A DNA stretch of 64,000 nucleotides, taken from NCBI GenBank assembly GCA_051453625.1, contig JBOZIK010000001.1, forward strand, positions 284,318,516-284,382,515. The letters are read 5' to 3'. Shown here piece after piece: positions 1-11,110 of the stretch. Positions within the stretch are counted from its first letter, which is position 1; every line of letters begins with the position of its first letter. The translations under genes were made by a program, and so were the position numbers. The stretch is from Welwitschia mirabilis. Its lineage: Eukaryota; Gnetophyta; Gnetopsida; Welwitschiales. Below the pieces are notes generated by a model that worked only from the letters and a program-made list of their open reading frames with translations, had not been told where the DNA came from and did no database searches.

Positions 1-370
1 GCCATAAGAATTTTTAGTATCAAAGAAGATAAAATCGGAGTCAAGGATAAAGAAGGTATTTATTACAAATAAAAACTCTAAAAACATCAAATACTAATAG
101 ATGCAATAAACCTAATGATCATGCAAAAAGAGGCATGACAAATTGTGAGAGCTTGGTGAAGTTTGATAAATAGTTATTTTTAGATGTCATCTTGCTAGTC
201 ATCTAGACATTAGAGGAAATAATGCCACATCATACAGGATCCACATTAGCTATTAGATTAGTCTATAAGTGTAAACATAAGTTCATCTGCCATTTATACT
301 TTCATTTGGATGATAAGGTGGATGATGGGATTTGTAAATATGTTTATTATATCATATAAACCTCTTTTAT
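1..370 (-). pseudogene. Unassigned coding-like remnant, copy 1 (repeat of 38147-38520)
   Basis: Read on the minus strand, this stretch matches the segment at 38147-38520 in order and spacing. Both carry a W-H-Y motif followed by a short basic/acidic run ending in D-D-I, and both have a P-I-I-H-L-type segment upstream. This copy has many stops. The match suggests a once-coding, repeat-borne segment rather than chance, but I do not recognise the protein family. It abuts gypsy-A; whether it belonged to that element or marks a separate insertion cannot be told. Confidence 0.4.
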
Positions 371-867
371 TTTACCATTTCTGCTTTAGATAGAAAGTAT
401 GACAATTTTTCTTAAATGCTATCAAAAGTAATGAAGATTGTATGTTTTTGTAATATTTGTCTTAGCTCTCCATTATCATTGAAACTTAAAATACATCTAT
501 CTAATGTCCTACAAAAATACTCAAAATACCCTATCAAATACGTACAATTTGGTATCATAACAATGGTATATAGGGTTAATGTGGTTATTGTAAAATCGGA
601 TGGGTGAATGAAAAGGCTCAAGGTGGTGGATAAATAGATGCTAATGCTTGTGATCTTTTGTGAGATAGCATTTTTGGGTAACATTTTATTTATTATAAAA
701 TGATTCAACCATTCTAGAAAAAAATTACTCTCAAAATAGGATTGTTTAATGAAATTCAAGAGGAAAGACTTAGAAGTGTTATGATTATTAGGCTCAAAAT
801 GAAGACAGTAGGGATCAAATGATGGCTTAGAAGGATAAGGTTTTCATGAAAATACTCCACACATGAG
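371..867. other. AT-rich spacer between remnant and gypsy-A
   Basis: A 115-codon open frame on the minus strand (412-759) has no recognisable motif. Its place, downstream of the gypsy-A RT linker, is where reverse transcriptase would lie, but I could not find the RT motifs. The RT core is probably missing or too diverged to see. Confidence 0.3.
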
Positions 868-1075
868 TTCAAAAATTTATAAAGGATGTAAAGAGTGTAA
901 ACCTTAGGATCTGAACATTTAAAATTATATAATTTTCAACTTATGACTTTTTTATGCTTTTTCAACATTTCTTGTAAAAGATCTTCCTTTGATGAAGGTT
1001 TGATAGAATGAGTAGGGTAATTAGAAGAAACAAGTTTTATATCTTTAAAAAGTAACTTTAAAGCAGAAGAAATAT
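868..1075 (-). pseudogene. gypsy-A protease-to-RT linker and start of RT
   Basis: The minus strand carries the conserved entry to gypsy RT: an L-L-x-E-M-L-x-K-H-K-K stretch, then a W-K-L-x-x-F-K-like block, matching the family pattern of a K-H-K-x-A-I-G-W helix followed by the D-I-K-G-I-S-P region. Frames shift and stops are present. Downstream RT motifs, including the catalytic Y/F-x-D-D box, are not found. Confidence rests on this one motif block plus the adjacent protease. Confidence 0.55.
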
Positions 1076-1109
1076 CATCTTTAGAAATAGAATAATAAGT
1101 GGAAAGGTT

Positions 1110-1570
1110 TTATTCATAAAGAAAGGACTTAGAATCATGAAGTTCATTATCAATTTTATTAATAAAATTAGCATCATTAATATCTCCTAGTAATTTCATA
1201 GTGCTAAACATATTTAAATCTACAATCATATTTCTAAAGGAAACTTTCATGAGACTATTCCTATAGTTGATAAGAGCATTAGAAGTAGTAAGGAAATGTC
1301 TATTCAAAATAATGGGAACTGAATGATGTTTTGTTCATTTCATTTCTAAAAGTATGAAGTCTACTAGGAAATAGCAATTATATATTTGAACTACAACATA
1401 TTCTACTATTTCAAGAGTTAACTTCAAAGAGTTATTAGTTAATTCTAATTAGAGTTTAATTCTTTTAAGATCACTTAAGATAAATTTCTTGTAAACACAA
1501 TAGGATAAAATATTAACACTTACTTCATGATCTAATAGGGCTTACCTTAAGTGTTTAATTACAATGGCTA
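1110..1570 (-). pseudogene. gypsy-A retroelement aspartic protease, inactive
   Basis: This would cleave the gag-pol polyprotein. The active-site block reads A-L-L-D-H-E-V-S-V-N, with the catalytic Asp codon at 1530-1532; the following D-x-G glycine is replaced by Glu. About 110 residues on comes the C-terminal block F-L-T-T-S-N-A-L-I-N-Y-R-N, then a K-V-S-F-x-N-M segment typical of plant Athila/Tat proteases. Only the last 65 codons (1110-1307) are open. The loss of the glycine and several in-frame stops upstream make it non-functional. Confidence 0.75.
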
Positions 1571-1599
1571 TTTTGGACAACTAAGATCTTTATACTTAT

Positions 1600-3600
1600 G
1601 AAGAATTTGATTTTATATGGTAGTGCTAACTTGTTGAGCTAGAAAAGCCTTTTCCTTAACATTCATTTACCTCTTAATAGTACACTTGTCTTTAAGGAAT
1701 TTAGTGTGTGAAAGTACTTTTCTAATAAATTCTAAGAGAGGGATGTTAATTTTTACTTTTTTAAAAATTTTCAAGGCTTATTTTCTTGTTGTTATCTTTT
1801 TCTCAACTATTGTGAAAAGGGTAAATGTTCTCTATAAGTAAGTATAGGTTTTTTTAATTTCCTTTACTATTTTATTACTAGTTTTTGTACATGTGATATC
1901 CAATTAGTTTGGTATTATTTTAATTCTTGATTTATTTCTTTTCTTATTCTAAGATGTATAGCCTTACTTTCCTCAATGTGACTAATTTTAACTTCTTCTA
2001 CTACTTGATGCCTCTAGGATTCGATTTGGGGCTCATAGGGAGTTTATGTTATTCATGATGATTAAGGGAAACAAGGATATAAGTGGTGGTTTTTTTAAGT
2101 TATTGAATGTTTTATTTGAGTTTATGTAAGATAGAAGAGTTTTACCTATTAATCTATTATTAGTTAAGGTTCAATTAAGTTTGGAACTTTGTGAATTTTT
2201 TTAGTATATCTTTCAAAGTATTTGATGATAAGTGCTAATGATTTAATTATAAATAATATTGGTTTGAAGATGAAGGATAAGGAGGATAAGAAGAAGGAAA
2301 TGATATTCTAGGTTATCTAGTTAGAGCATGGTTATGATTATTGTCCTATTTTCATAAAACATTTGGATGATTCCTCCAACTGAGGTTGTAAGTGTTTGAA
2401 TATGGATCATTTTTATGGTTCTATTAGTGTTGTTCGATTACATTGGATTATTCATTAATAGTATTTTGAAATATAGGAATGGAGGTGAATTTAGAGGTTT
2501 TATGAAAATAAATCATTTGAGTTTGGGGCCTATAGGCTTAGGTTATGTGGTGAGGTACTCAAGTTTTCAAGAAAGTTTATCATTCTAATTATTAACATTA
2601 AAATTATCAGAACTTTAAAAATACTACTAAAATTAACCAAATGTTGGTATTTAGAAGGTTTATTGGATTTCTTTCATTTCTTTAAACTTTCAAAAATCAA
2701 CTCTAAGTAATCTACATTCATCAATTTTTATGTAAAGGAAACTACCTCTACTCATCATTTCTACTAAATGTTTATTATTTAAGGATATTCCTTTATAAAA
2801 AATTTAACTATTCTTCCTTTTTTTAAATCATATTTGAGGCATTTTAAAAGAATGAAATTAAATCTTTCTAAGATTTGTGAGAAAGATTCATGGTCATTTT
2901 ACTAATAGCTCATTATCTGTTATCTTAAGGCATTGATTTTATGACTGGAAAAGAATTTAGTTATGAAAGCTTTATTTAACTTGGGCTAAGTTCTAATGAA
3001 AATGGATTTTAAGTATACAACTAGGATTTCAATTTATTCTTGGATGAAAATAGGAATAAGATTAACCTAATTGGAACAGTTGAGATGTAGATGTAAGGTA
3101 TGGTTAAAGGATCAGTTGAGATGTAGATGTAAGGTATGGTTAACATACCATGATCAAATTCCTGTAGGTGTAGACATGGATCTTCAAACTCAAAGCCATG
3201 AAATGAGGAATTATTTGAATCATGAATGATTTCAGCACTACTCTATGAATGTTAAGTAATTGCACAATACATGAAGGTGTATCTAGACATTGGAGTTAAA
3301 GGTAGTCCTTAATAGTTTATCTATTTGAATAGTTAAAAAAGTTTAATTGATTGCAACTAAAATTCTTCCATGATAACTAGTTTGAAAGAAGTATTTGAGG
3401 CTATTGAGAAGATTAAGGGCTTGCATGAGGGAGGGGAGGTAGGTTATTTAAAAAGCTAAACTCAAGGTTTACAAAAGGAAATTATTCATTAGGATTATTA
3501 GTTTATTATTATCTGATTTATCCTACACAAAAATGATTTTTAAAGGAACACCTTCCTATACTATTATTAGGATTCATGTGTAATGGAGATAGCATTCTGA
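1600..3600 (-). pseudogene. gypsy-A gag and gag-protease linker, degraded
   Basis: Two family blocks are visible on the minus strand. Near 1640-1770 is the pre-protease linker, with N-I-P-L-L followed by a T-K-F-L-K-D-K-C block and a K-A-F-L-A segment. At 2360-2406 is the gag C-terminal motif P-Y-S-N-T-Y-N-x-x-W-R-N-H-P-N, a hallmark of plant Athila/Tat gag proteins that bind the element's RNA. Between and upstream of these the frame is lost; stops and indels are frequent. The gag N-terminus could not be placed. Confidence 0.6.
3077..3145. repeat. 36-bp tandem duplication
   Basis: Two head-to-tail copies, unit one 3077-3112 and unit two from 3113. The first 31 bases of the units are identical. 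In DNA this diverged, the perfect match points to a recent slippage or small duplication. Confidence 0.85.
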
Positions 3601-4460
3601 TTAATCTACCATGTGATTCATGCTTCTAACACATACAAATATGTAAGATTTTTATAGAGGCCTAAAATTAGATAAACTTTAGATAATTCAAAGGATGATT
3701 TTGACTAAGTTTTAGATTATAGTTCTCAAAAGATCTAGTGACACCAGTGAGGGATGATGACAACACTTGTAATTTTGATAGTAACACTTCAAGAAAAGAG
3801 AAATATTATGTTTTGCATAGTGCAAGGTGGTTTGTATAATGGAAAACAGAAAAGAAACTACAAAAATTAAAATGAGACAGAAATGAAATAAAATAAAACC
3901 TATGAAAACCATAAGGAAAAATATTTTATAGAAAACTGAAATAGAAATCAAAAGCCTAAATCTATGCATTCCAAAACTAAACATAAAATATCCTATTATG
4001 AAAATGCAAATAATTAAAACAGTAAAAAAAGGAAAAAGAGTTTTTATCTCTTTTCATCATTTTTTTGATGTTCTTAATGCTTTTTGATTTCCATTGCTTT
4101 ATGCTTAGTTCAAGAAAAATTAGAAAAGATAAATTACACAATCTGATTTATGCCACATATAAAACTAGCATTATAATAATAATATTTTAGGTTAAATATA
4201 AAAAAACATTTAATGAAATATTAGAAGAGCTAAAAATATAGATCAGTTTAAGTATCCATGGAAAGCACTAGTACCAACCACTAAAGAGTCTAGAAACTAA
4301 AGATGTAGAAATTAAAATATAAGAAAACTAAGAATGGTTTAGGTATCACTAGAATAGAACTACTACCAACCATCAAAAAATGTAGAAAATGAAAACACTA
4401 AAATGTAAATGCAAGAAAATGAAAAGCATGCATGCCTCACTATAAGTACCATGTCATTAT
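3601..4460 (-). other. gypsy-A 5' leader (untranslated)
   Basis: On the minus strand this lies between the primer site and gag. At 4230-4390 it holds two copies of a GGTTTAGGTATC / CTACCAACCA-type block. The reverse complement of these matches the gypsy-C leader at about 21500-21640, which also has two copies. No coding frame is supported; a 90-codon open frame at 3712-3984 is hydrophobic, AT-driven and not convincing. Confidence 0.55.
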
Positions 4461-4482
4461 ACTTGACAAGGATGCCAAAATC
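4461..4482 (-). other. gypsy-A primer binding site
   Basis: The minus strand reads TTTTGGCATCCTTGTC, a decayed form of the TGGCGCCGTTGCC-type site complementary to tRNA-Asp used by Athila/Tat elements. The same site, decayed in the same way, sits next to the gypsy-C LTR at 21403-21424. Confidence 0.65.
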
Positions 4483-4486
4483 GTTT

Positions 4487-5072
4487 TAAGGCCAATGTTT
4501 AATACATAAAAACTAAGCCTTTCATTATAGAAATAACCCAATGTCATTCTCTTCTCTAAGATAATTTATGATAGAAATAATAAAATAACATACTTCTATT
4601 CTAGCAAATGTTTAAAGTAACTTTGAAGATAGAAGGTTTAAGAATGATTTCAACTAACAAGAGCGAAAAATAGGCTTAGCACTTAAATACTAGCATTAAC
4701 ATTTTAACAAATAAAATAATTTCATTTAATAGGATATTACAAGTTTTTCATTAAACCCAAAATGCACTAAAATCATTTTGGCTTAGATTATGATGATATT
4801 ATCTCATTCATTACATGAGTAGTGACGAGATTCCTTTGTTACTTTCATTCATCACAATCTATTTGCAAGTATGATAAGTAATAAATTAAACCCAAGAACC
4901 ATTAAATAAATTTAAGATACTAAACCAAATATGAGATAAGAAGGATTAACTTAGAAAATATGAATAACTTAGCAAAAATATAGCTTTAAACCAAGCATTC
5001 AAGATATAAAATGAATCACACATAGAATCAAGAAATGAAAACTATTTTATTATTACAAAATAAAACACATGG
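4487..5072 (-). repeat. gypsy-A 5' LTR, truncated
   Basis: This adjoins the primer site on its outer side. Near 4740-4810 its reverse complement matches gypsy-C LTR sequence around 26680 (a GAATGAGAT / ATCATCAT / CTAAG block). It breaks off where homology to the copia LTR begins. Confidence 0.5.
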
Positions 5073-5914
5073 ATTATTATGTGTGCAACTAGATAAGTGG
5101 TCAACTTGATCCTAAGGGGTCATCCAAGTATGAAGCCATAAGAAATAGGGATCGACTGGAAGAACATGAGGATGACTAACTTCAGTAACAGCACCAAATG
5201 AGATTGACCAAACTTTTAAGAGGTTAACTAGTCATGACAGAAACAAGATTTTTCTAGTTATTATAAGTCTATTTTATGTCCATTGGAAGGTCTTTTTACT
5301 TGTAAAAATCCTAAAAGTCTTCCACTATATATTTACCAAGATTCAAAATCACTGTACCACTTTTTAATCTTTTGGAAATCATTCATTGTACTTATTGTCA
5401 TATCCTACCTAACTAAAGACAAATTAAGAACTGTTTGTATCTTTGCATACTTGGTTAAGTCAGTTGCACTGTACATTTTTGGATTGTACCATCTTCTCAA
5501 ATAATGTATTAATACTATTCTTGAACTAAAGATTGAATGAAACCTGTGCATTTCGGCACACCATTATCACTGCATCTCTTTTTTGCAAAAGGTTGAAACT
5601 AAGCCTTAGAAAATTCCATTTGTAAAAGTTATAGATAAATATAGAATATTTGGAAAGAGATTAATAGAGACTAGATTAGGCTTGGATAAAAGCTGATCGT
5701 TGAGAGTGGAGTAGGGGGTTATTTAAACCACTATAAATTTTGTATTCTTCTTGTTGGTATTCTTGTTTTTTTTGTTCTTTAGTCTTTCAGGATAGTTTTA
5801 GTTTACTTGCATAAGTTTTTAGTGTCTATTTTAAGTAAAATTATTTTCATAAAGTTACTTAATTAAATTTTTAGAATCCTATTCACCCCCTTCCCTAGGG
5901 TTCTTGATCCTACA
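5073..5914 (+). repeat. Copia copy 1 5' LTR, 5' truncated
   Basis: Aligns with the 3' two thirds of the complete LTR at 18019-19258. About the first 500 bp are missing. It ends in CCTACA directly before the primer site. A TATAAAT box lies at 5732-5738. Confidence 0.8.
5732..5738 (+). promoter_or_regulatory. Candidate LTR TATA box (copy 1)
   Basis: TATAAAT follows a CCAC context and lies about 180 bp before the LTR end, the usual LTR promoter position. The same box is kept at 19094-19100. Confidence 0.45.
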
Positions 5915-5916
5915 TT

Positions 5917-5928
5917 TGGTATTAGAGC
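5917..5928 (+). other. Copia copy 1 primer binding site
   Basis: TGGTATTAGAGC differs by one C-to-T change from TGGTATCAGAGC, the initiator-Met tRNA site of plant copia elements. It lies two bases after the LTR end. Confidence 0.9.
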
Positions 5929-5959
5929 TTGGTTGAATCTGTGTTAAGACCCTAGAATT

Positions 5960-6850
5960 CAAAACTGAGTAACCCTTTAGATGGATTTTCCACTGGTTAT
6001 TCACCCATGTTTGATGGATCAAATTATGCATATTGGAAATTCCATATAAGAATCTTTCTTAGATTCCTAGATGTGGACATTAAAGAATTTACAATAAATA
6101 TATTATGCCTATTCTAATAAAACCAATGACCATGGCAATACCATTGTAGTTTCAAAAACCCAAGGTCAATGCACCCCAACTAATAGATCTAATGCCATCA
6201 TAGATGCTTATGATCTTAATGCCATTTTTTGTGTAGTTTGTATAGATAAGTTAAAATAGATTACAAACTATGAATATGTAAAATAAGCATGGGACATTAT
6301 TGAAGTTGCACATAAAGGAACATCCACCGTCAAGCAGGTCAAACTCCAAATTCTCATTTCCAAATTTTAAGAGATTCATATGGATGAAGAGAAAACTTTA
6401 TAGGAATTCTTTTAACCAACATTGTAAATTCCATGATAAGTCTAGATGAAACAATGGATGAGGCAAAGGTGGTTCAAAAAGTGCTAAGATTCTTCCAAAA
6501 AGATTTGAGTTAAAAGTCACTGCAATTGAAGAAAATAATAATATCAACATAATGGTACTTAAAGAATTGCAAGGTAATTTACAAACTTATGAATTCAAAT
6601 TTTCTAAAGATAGAAAGAAAGGTATTACTTTGAAATGTATGCAAGAAAAGTAAAAGTCAAAAAAATCAAATGAAGATCTTGATGATGATAAAGTTGCTCT
6701 ACTGGAAAGAAGATTTAAAAACTTTTTGGGAAAAAAAAGAAAGAAGGTGATCCAAGTAGAGGAAAGGAAAAGAGGTCACTCAAAGTTTAGAAAATATCAA
6801 GACAAAGGGAAAGAAATCCAATGTTATGCATACAAAACCTATGAACACAT
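5960..6850 (+). pseudogene. Copia copy 1 gag, N-terminal and zinc-knuckle part
   Basis: Gag forms the virus-like particle and binds the element RNA. Near 5985-6095 is the copia gag start block (F-D-G-x-N-Y-x-Y-W-K, then R-I-F-L-R). The zinc knuckle near 6820-6860 should be C-x2-C-x4-H-x4-C but keeps only the first Cys and the His; the second Cys is Tyr and the last is lost. The copia-C gag at 39500-40310 shows the same start block. Several stops and at least one frameshift break it. Confidence 0.7.
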
Positions 6851-6899
6851 TACAAAGAGTGTCCAAATAATAAAATAGAATAAAAAAGTTAAAGATATC

Positions 6900-7520
6900 T
6901 TCATTCATTGCTATATGGTATAATGTAGATGAGCATGATGAAAGTAGTTCCATCCAAGATTTAGATGGAGATCTAAAGCTCTCCTTCATGGAAAATGTGC
7001 CTTCATTATAGAACCTGCCTATCTCATTTAAACATGATGATTTAGACTTTATTAAAGAAAATTAAAATGAGCTTGAAGACACCTATCAAGAACTTTACAT
7101 GAAGTGTGAAAAATTAGCAAAACACATAAATGATCTGAACAAGATTGTAAAAAACCATACCAAAGTAATACAAATTACATTAGTGGGAATATAAGTTGAA
7201 ACATATTCAGCTTGAGTTTCAATTATTGGTAGAGTAATAAGGCTTCCTTCTCACAACTAAGAGTTTAATTTAGCTACTTTTTCCAAAAAATAGGAATGTA
7301 AATAGAACATATCTCTTGAATAAGCTTCTCAACCAAGTAATCTTCTTAATAAGAGAGACATTTGTTGATAAGCTTACACCTATTTAGAGAAATCATTATA
7401 GAAATGAAATACAAGATGGACAAATCTGAAAATTTCAAACTTGCACTAGAGGTAAAGAACTTGTTACATTTTATGAATAAATTTTCTAGAGGTTTAACTA
7501 AGTTTTAACAGATGCTTGAA
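6900..7520 (+). pseudogene. Copia copy 1 gag coiled-coil region
   Basis: In the broken frame this codes for an acidic then lysine/leucine-rich helical stretch (E-L-E-D-T-Y-x-E-L-Y, then K-L-A-x-H-I-N-D-L-N-K). The long helical spacer between zinc knuckle and protease is typical of Sirevirus gag. Copy 2 has it at 12400-12760 and copia-C at 39073-39282. Confidence 0.6.
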
Positions 7521-7567
7521 ATCTAGAAAGTAGCTCATAATAAGATAGGTATTGATTTCATTCCTCA

Positions 7568-8190
7568 ATGATTACAAAAATAGAAAAATTAGGTAACTTG
7601 GCAAATAAGTTTATTTCTAAAGTTACATGTCATTTTTTTGATAAGTCAGGTCATTTAGAGTTATTTTGTAATGCTAGAAAATTGATTCTATTTTTAAATT
7701 CACTTAATACCTTTTCATTTAAGTTTATTTCAAGAGGTGATGTACCACATTAGTCTAAAAGGACTAAGTGAATAAAAGATAATAATTTAAAAAGCCTTTT
7801 AATTCAAATAGCTTTCAAGGTTTTAAATTAAAATAGTTGGTATTTAGATAATGGGTACTCTCAACATATGATGGGAGACAACTCTAGATTCAAATAGCTA
7901 GATGACTTTGATGGAGAAGACGTTACCTTTGATGATAATGGAAGAGCTAAGATTAAAGGAATCAGAAGCATTTTTGAAGGTAACTTACTCAAAATAAATG
8001 AAGTTTTTTAGGTGAATGTTTTAAAACATAATTTACTTAGAATTAGTTAAATTTGTAACAAAGGTCATAACGTTGTTTTTGAAAGTACTAAATGTGAAGG
8101 TAGACATGGTAAAACAAATGATATTATTCTCAAAGCAAATAGAATAGATAATTTCTATAACATTGATTAATCATTTTTTACTTATTATTT
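7568..8190 (+). pseudogene. Copia copy 1 second zinc finger and protease, inactive
   Basis: Around 7625-7680 is a C-H-F-F-D-K-S-G-H-L-E-L-F-C finger in which one Cys is Phe. The protease follows. Its active-site block W-Y-L-D-N-G is at 7838-7855, where the catalytic D-S-G has become D-N-G. After it come H-M-M-G-D, the V-T-F-D-D-N-G strand and an L-L-x-I-S block. Only short frames remain open. Copy 2 at 13100-13515 keeps the serine but loses the glycine, so the two decayed independently. Confidence 0.75.
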
Positions 8191-8199
8191 TCTCATGTT

Positions 8200-9120
8200 A
8201 ATCAGAAAGAGATTTAGCATGGATGTTTAGGTCATGTGAATTTTGATCATTTGAACATGATTATTAAAAAATAAATTATCAAAGAAATTTTAAAAATAAA
8301 TATTGAAAAACACAGTCTTTATGATGCATGCCAAAAAAAGAAAACAAATAAAAACATCTCACAAGAGTAAAAACCAAATTTCCACAATCATACCTTTAGA
8401 GCTTATTCACATAGACTTGGTAGGACTAGCTCAAACCCAAATTTTAAGAGCTAAACACTATTTTCTAACTATGGTTGATGACTTCTTAAGATATGCATGA
8501 GTTTCCTTTCTTATAAAAAAATTTGAAAAATATAAACATTGGGTTGAAATATGCAATAATATTTAAAATGAGAAAGACTATACTATAAAGAAAATAAGAA
8601 TTAATCACCATGGTGAGTTTGAAAATCATTTATTTAAAAATTATTGTATTAATGATAGTATTAATCATCAATTCATAGCCCTAAAATATCTCAAAAAAAT
8701 GAAATTACTTGGAGAAAGAATAGAGTCCTCCAAGAAATGGTAATAACAATATTAAATGACAAGGAGGCTCCAAAAACATTTTGGGTTAAAGCTATTAGTA
8801 TTGCTTATCATATCATAAATAGAGTTTATCTTAGACTAAGAATGGATAACATGCCTTATGAATTATGGAAAGGAAGTTAATCAAACATTTCTTATTTTAA
8901 AGTATTTAAGAGTAAATGCTTATGTTAAAGAATAAAGAACACCAAGTAAATTTGAATCTAAGGCTAATGAAGCAATATTTTTTGAATATTCTACTAGAAG
9001 TAGAGCTTATTGTATTTTCCAATAAAAGAAGCTTAACTATATAAGAATCAATAAATGTACAAATAGATGATGTTAGCCCAAAATCTATTCCTTCTAATGA
9101 TGAATAAAACATATCTCAAA
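8200..9120 (+). pseudogene. Copia copy 1 integrase, degraded
   Basis: Integrase inserts element DNA into the host genome. The pre-integrase zinc block (G-H-V-N-F-D-H-L) is near 8230. The core begins with P-L-E-L-I-H-I-D-L-V-G at about 8390-8425, which holds the first catalytic Asp. The second block should read S-D-H-G-G-E-F but reads N-H-H-G-E-F near 8600, so the second Asp is lost. Then come E-S-S-K-K, M-L-N-D-K-E-A-P, F-W-V-K and the P-Y-E-L-W-K block near 8850. Open frame survives only at 8303-8500. Confidence 0.75.
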
Positions 9121-9169
9121 GCATCTCCATAATAAAAGAATTTTCTAACAAAAAAGAATAAGAAGTTCT

Positions 9170-9660
9170 AATAAAATAAGTTACTATAGGATTTAGTGAT
9201 GTATATTGGAATGAGTACAAGAACAATAAAAAAAGCATAAGTAGTAATTATTTTCTATTAGGATCATGCTTTGTAGGATGGATTAGTAAAAAGTAAAACT
9301 TGATCTCCCTTTTAATAGTAGAAGCTAAGTATATTACAATAGGAAGTTGTTGTGATAATTTCCTTTAGATGAAGGAAATGCTAAAGGACTTTGGTATAAT
9401 TTTTAAATAGGATCTATTTTCTGTAATAATGCTAGTGCAATAAATATTTCTAAAAATCCTGTTCAACCTTCTAGAACTAAACACATTAAACTAAGACATC
9501 ATTTTCTTAGATATCAAGTTAAAAAGGAAACATTTCTATGAATTTTCTAAGTACAGAATATCAACTTGCTATCTTCACTAAATCCCTAAATTTTGATAAT
9601 TTTATTTCTCTTCATAATGAAGTGGAAATTATCTCTCTATCCTTTGGATAATTACATGGT
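9170..9660 (+). pseudogene. Copia copy 1 RNase H, joined to a deletion that removed RT
   Basis: RNase H removes the RNA of the RNA-DNA hybrid during replication. The block G-F-S-D-V-Y-W starts near 9197, followed by K-S-I-S-S-N-Y-F-L-L-G-S and V-E-A-K-Y-I-T. The metal-binding G-Y/F-S-D Asp is kept; the next canonical D-A-D is damaged to V-Y. Immediately upstream the sequence runs straight from the integrase tail; the 1.19 kb in copy 2 that holds RT (about 14483-15668) has no counterpart here. Confidence 0.75.
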
Positions 9661-9969
9661 ATTAAACCAGATATATGGTTTGATTGACTAGATGTAATTG
9701 TTCAATTAGACTAAAAATCCAGTTCTTAGATCCTAAAGTACTATGATTTGTGTTTTGAAGGGTCAACTGGACCTCAAACCAGTTGACCTGACCTATAGGA
9801 TTACAGTGTAATAGAATCATCAGTGGACCTAATTTCTTTATCAAATCTCACCTAATCATCCTTCTTTTTAAAACCTAGTGGAGCCTAAACTTTATCCATT
9901 ATCTTCTAGCCACATGTTTCATTTAGATCAAGTGTTTCTTTCATATTTTTCTTGTCTCCAAGCTCCTGC

Positions 9970-11030
9970 CACATGGTTGAAATGGCTAAGGGTCCCTTTA
10001 GAAGATGGAAAAATGAGGTAAGTAGAAAAGATACTTCTTATTTCTACTAGGTAATATCTAAAGAAGCTTTAAACAAGTTCTTTAAGAAGTTTGAGAAGAA
10101 GCTAGTGTGTCAAGAAAGGACTGTTATCACTATAGAGCTCAGGAAACTCAGAGATGTGGTACAAATTTTGCAAGATCTAGATCTTTCCTATTTTCTTGAT
10201 GTCTTAGGTCTTACCTACTATTTTATCACTAATATTTTCTACTACAATGTCTCTTATGATGCCAAGAATGCAACCCTAGAAACTCTAGTTTTGAAGAAGA
10301 AGATAAGGATTACTGCAAAACTCATTGCTAATATTCCAAAAGGAGACTATGATGAGTTATGGCATCTTTGTGACTTCATGAAAAACAAAGTAGAGGTAAT
10401 AAGGGAACTTTGTGATAATTTCACAGGTGAAAACCCATCCTTTCTACTTGTCTCCTTACCCCAAGGTACAAGTTTTTGCATTTAGTTTTTACCTATAATT
10501 TCTTATATTTGGCATGTTATTATGATGAGACATCTAAGTAGGCCTATTTAAGGTACTTGGTAGGAGTCAGACATTGTATTAAAACTTCTTCCATCATACT
10601 AAAGAATATAATCTCCCAGTTGGAGTATCACAAGACTATGGCTCTACCCTACTCAGTGTTGATTGCTAACATATGTAGTCATTATAGATTTCAATGTCAA
10701 CTAAAAATAGAAACATTTACTACCATGTTAGCCATTGAGTGTGCGACATTGTCTTGCATGCATATATTTATAAGTTCTAAGAAATCCTCAAAATATCCTT
10801 TTCCCAAATAAGCCTTACTAGAGGATACTCTTTCATACCTGATGTGAATAGACTCTCATATGAGGCACATGAAATAAGCTCTAATCATAGCTAAATATGA
10901 GATTGTAGATACTTCTAAAAAATCTAGAATCTTAGCACAGAAGCCTATTGAAGAATATTAAGAAGAAGAAGAATAATATTCTAAAGAAGAATTAGAGGAG
11001 GAAGCTGAGGACTCTAATTGATTTTTTTTC
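9970..11030 (+). pseudogene. Post-pol ORF of copia copy 1 (plant transposon-protein-like domain)
   Basis: This lies between RNase H and the purine tract, where Sireviruses may carry an extra ORF. The middle part is open for 126 codons (10105-10485), the longest clean frame in this copy. It has a C-Q-E-R start block, a leucine-rich L-x-x-L-R-D-V-V helix, then F-Y-Y-N-V-S-Y-D and an L-E-T-L-V-L-K-K-K-I-R-I strand. This order resembles the 'putative plant transposon protein' domain (PF20167) by eye. No signal peptide or membrane segment is seen, which argues against an envelope. The rest, to an acidic tail near 11010, has stops. Function unknown. Confidence 0.5.
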
Positions 11031-11091
11031 TATGATTATGTTTTTTTCTAAAATTTTAATGCGTATGTTTCTTCTCTCTTCTGTTATTAAT

Positions 11092-11110
11092 GTTAAAAGT
11101 AGAAGAATTA
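11092..11110 (+). other. Internal polypurine tract, copy 1
   Basis: GTTAAAAGTAGAAGAATTA follows the post-pol ORF. Copy 2 has the cleaner form at 17581-17598. Extra purine tracts upstream of the 3' LTR are a known Sirevirus trait. Confidence 0.45.

Larger units (their letters stand above)
868..5072 (-). mobile_element. Ty3/gypsy element gypsy-A (Athila/Tat type), degraded and truncated
   Basis: Minus-strand order is 5' LTR fragment, primer binding site, leader, gag, protease and the linker leading into RT. Each part is recognisable by family motifs but broken by stops. RNase H and integrase are not seen, so the 3' half is lost, beyond the window edge, or replaced. The right edge is cut by the start of the truncated copia LTR near 5073. 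Leader and LTR resemble those of gypsy-C at 20056-26999, so the two are related families. Confidence 0.75.

Noticed and set aside
412-759. 115-codon minus-strand frame, considered as gypsy-A RT
   Set aside because: No RT motif could be aligned; left as unassigned spacer.
3712-3984. 90-codon hydrophobic minus-strand frame
   Set aside because: Lies in the gypsy-A leader; Phe/Ile/Leu-rich from AT bias; no domain.
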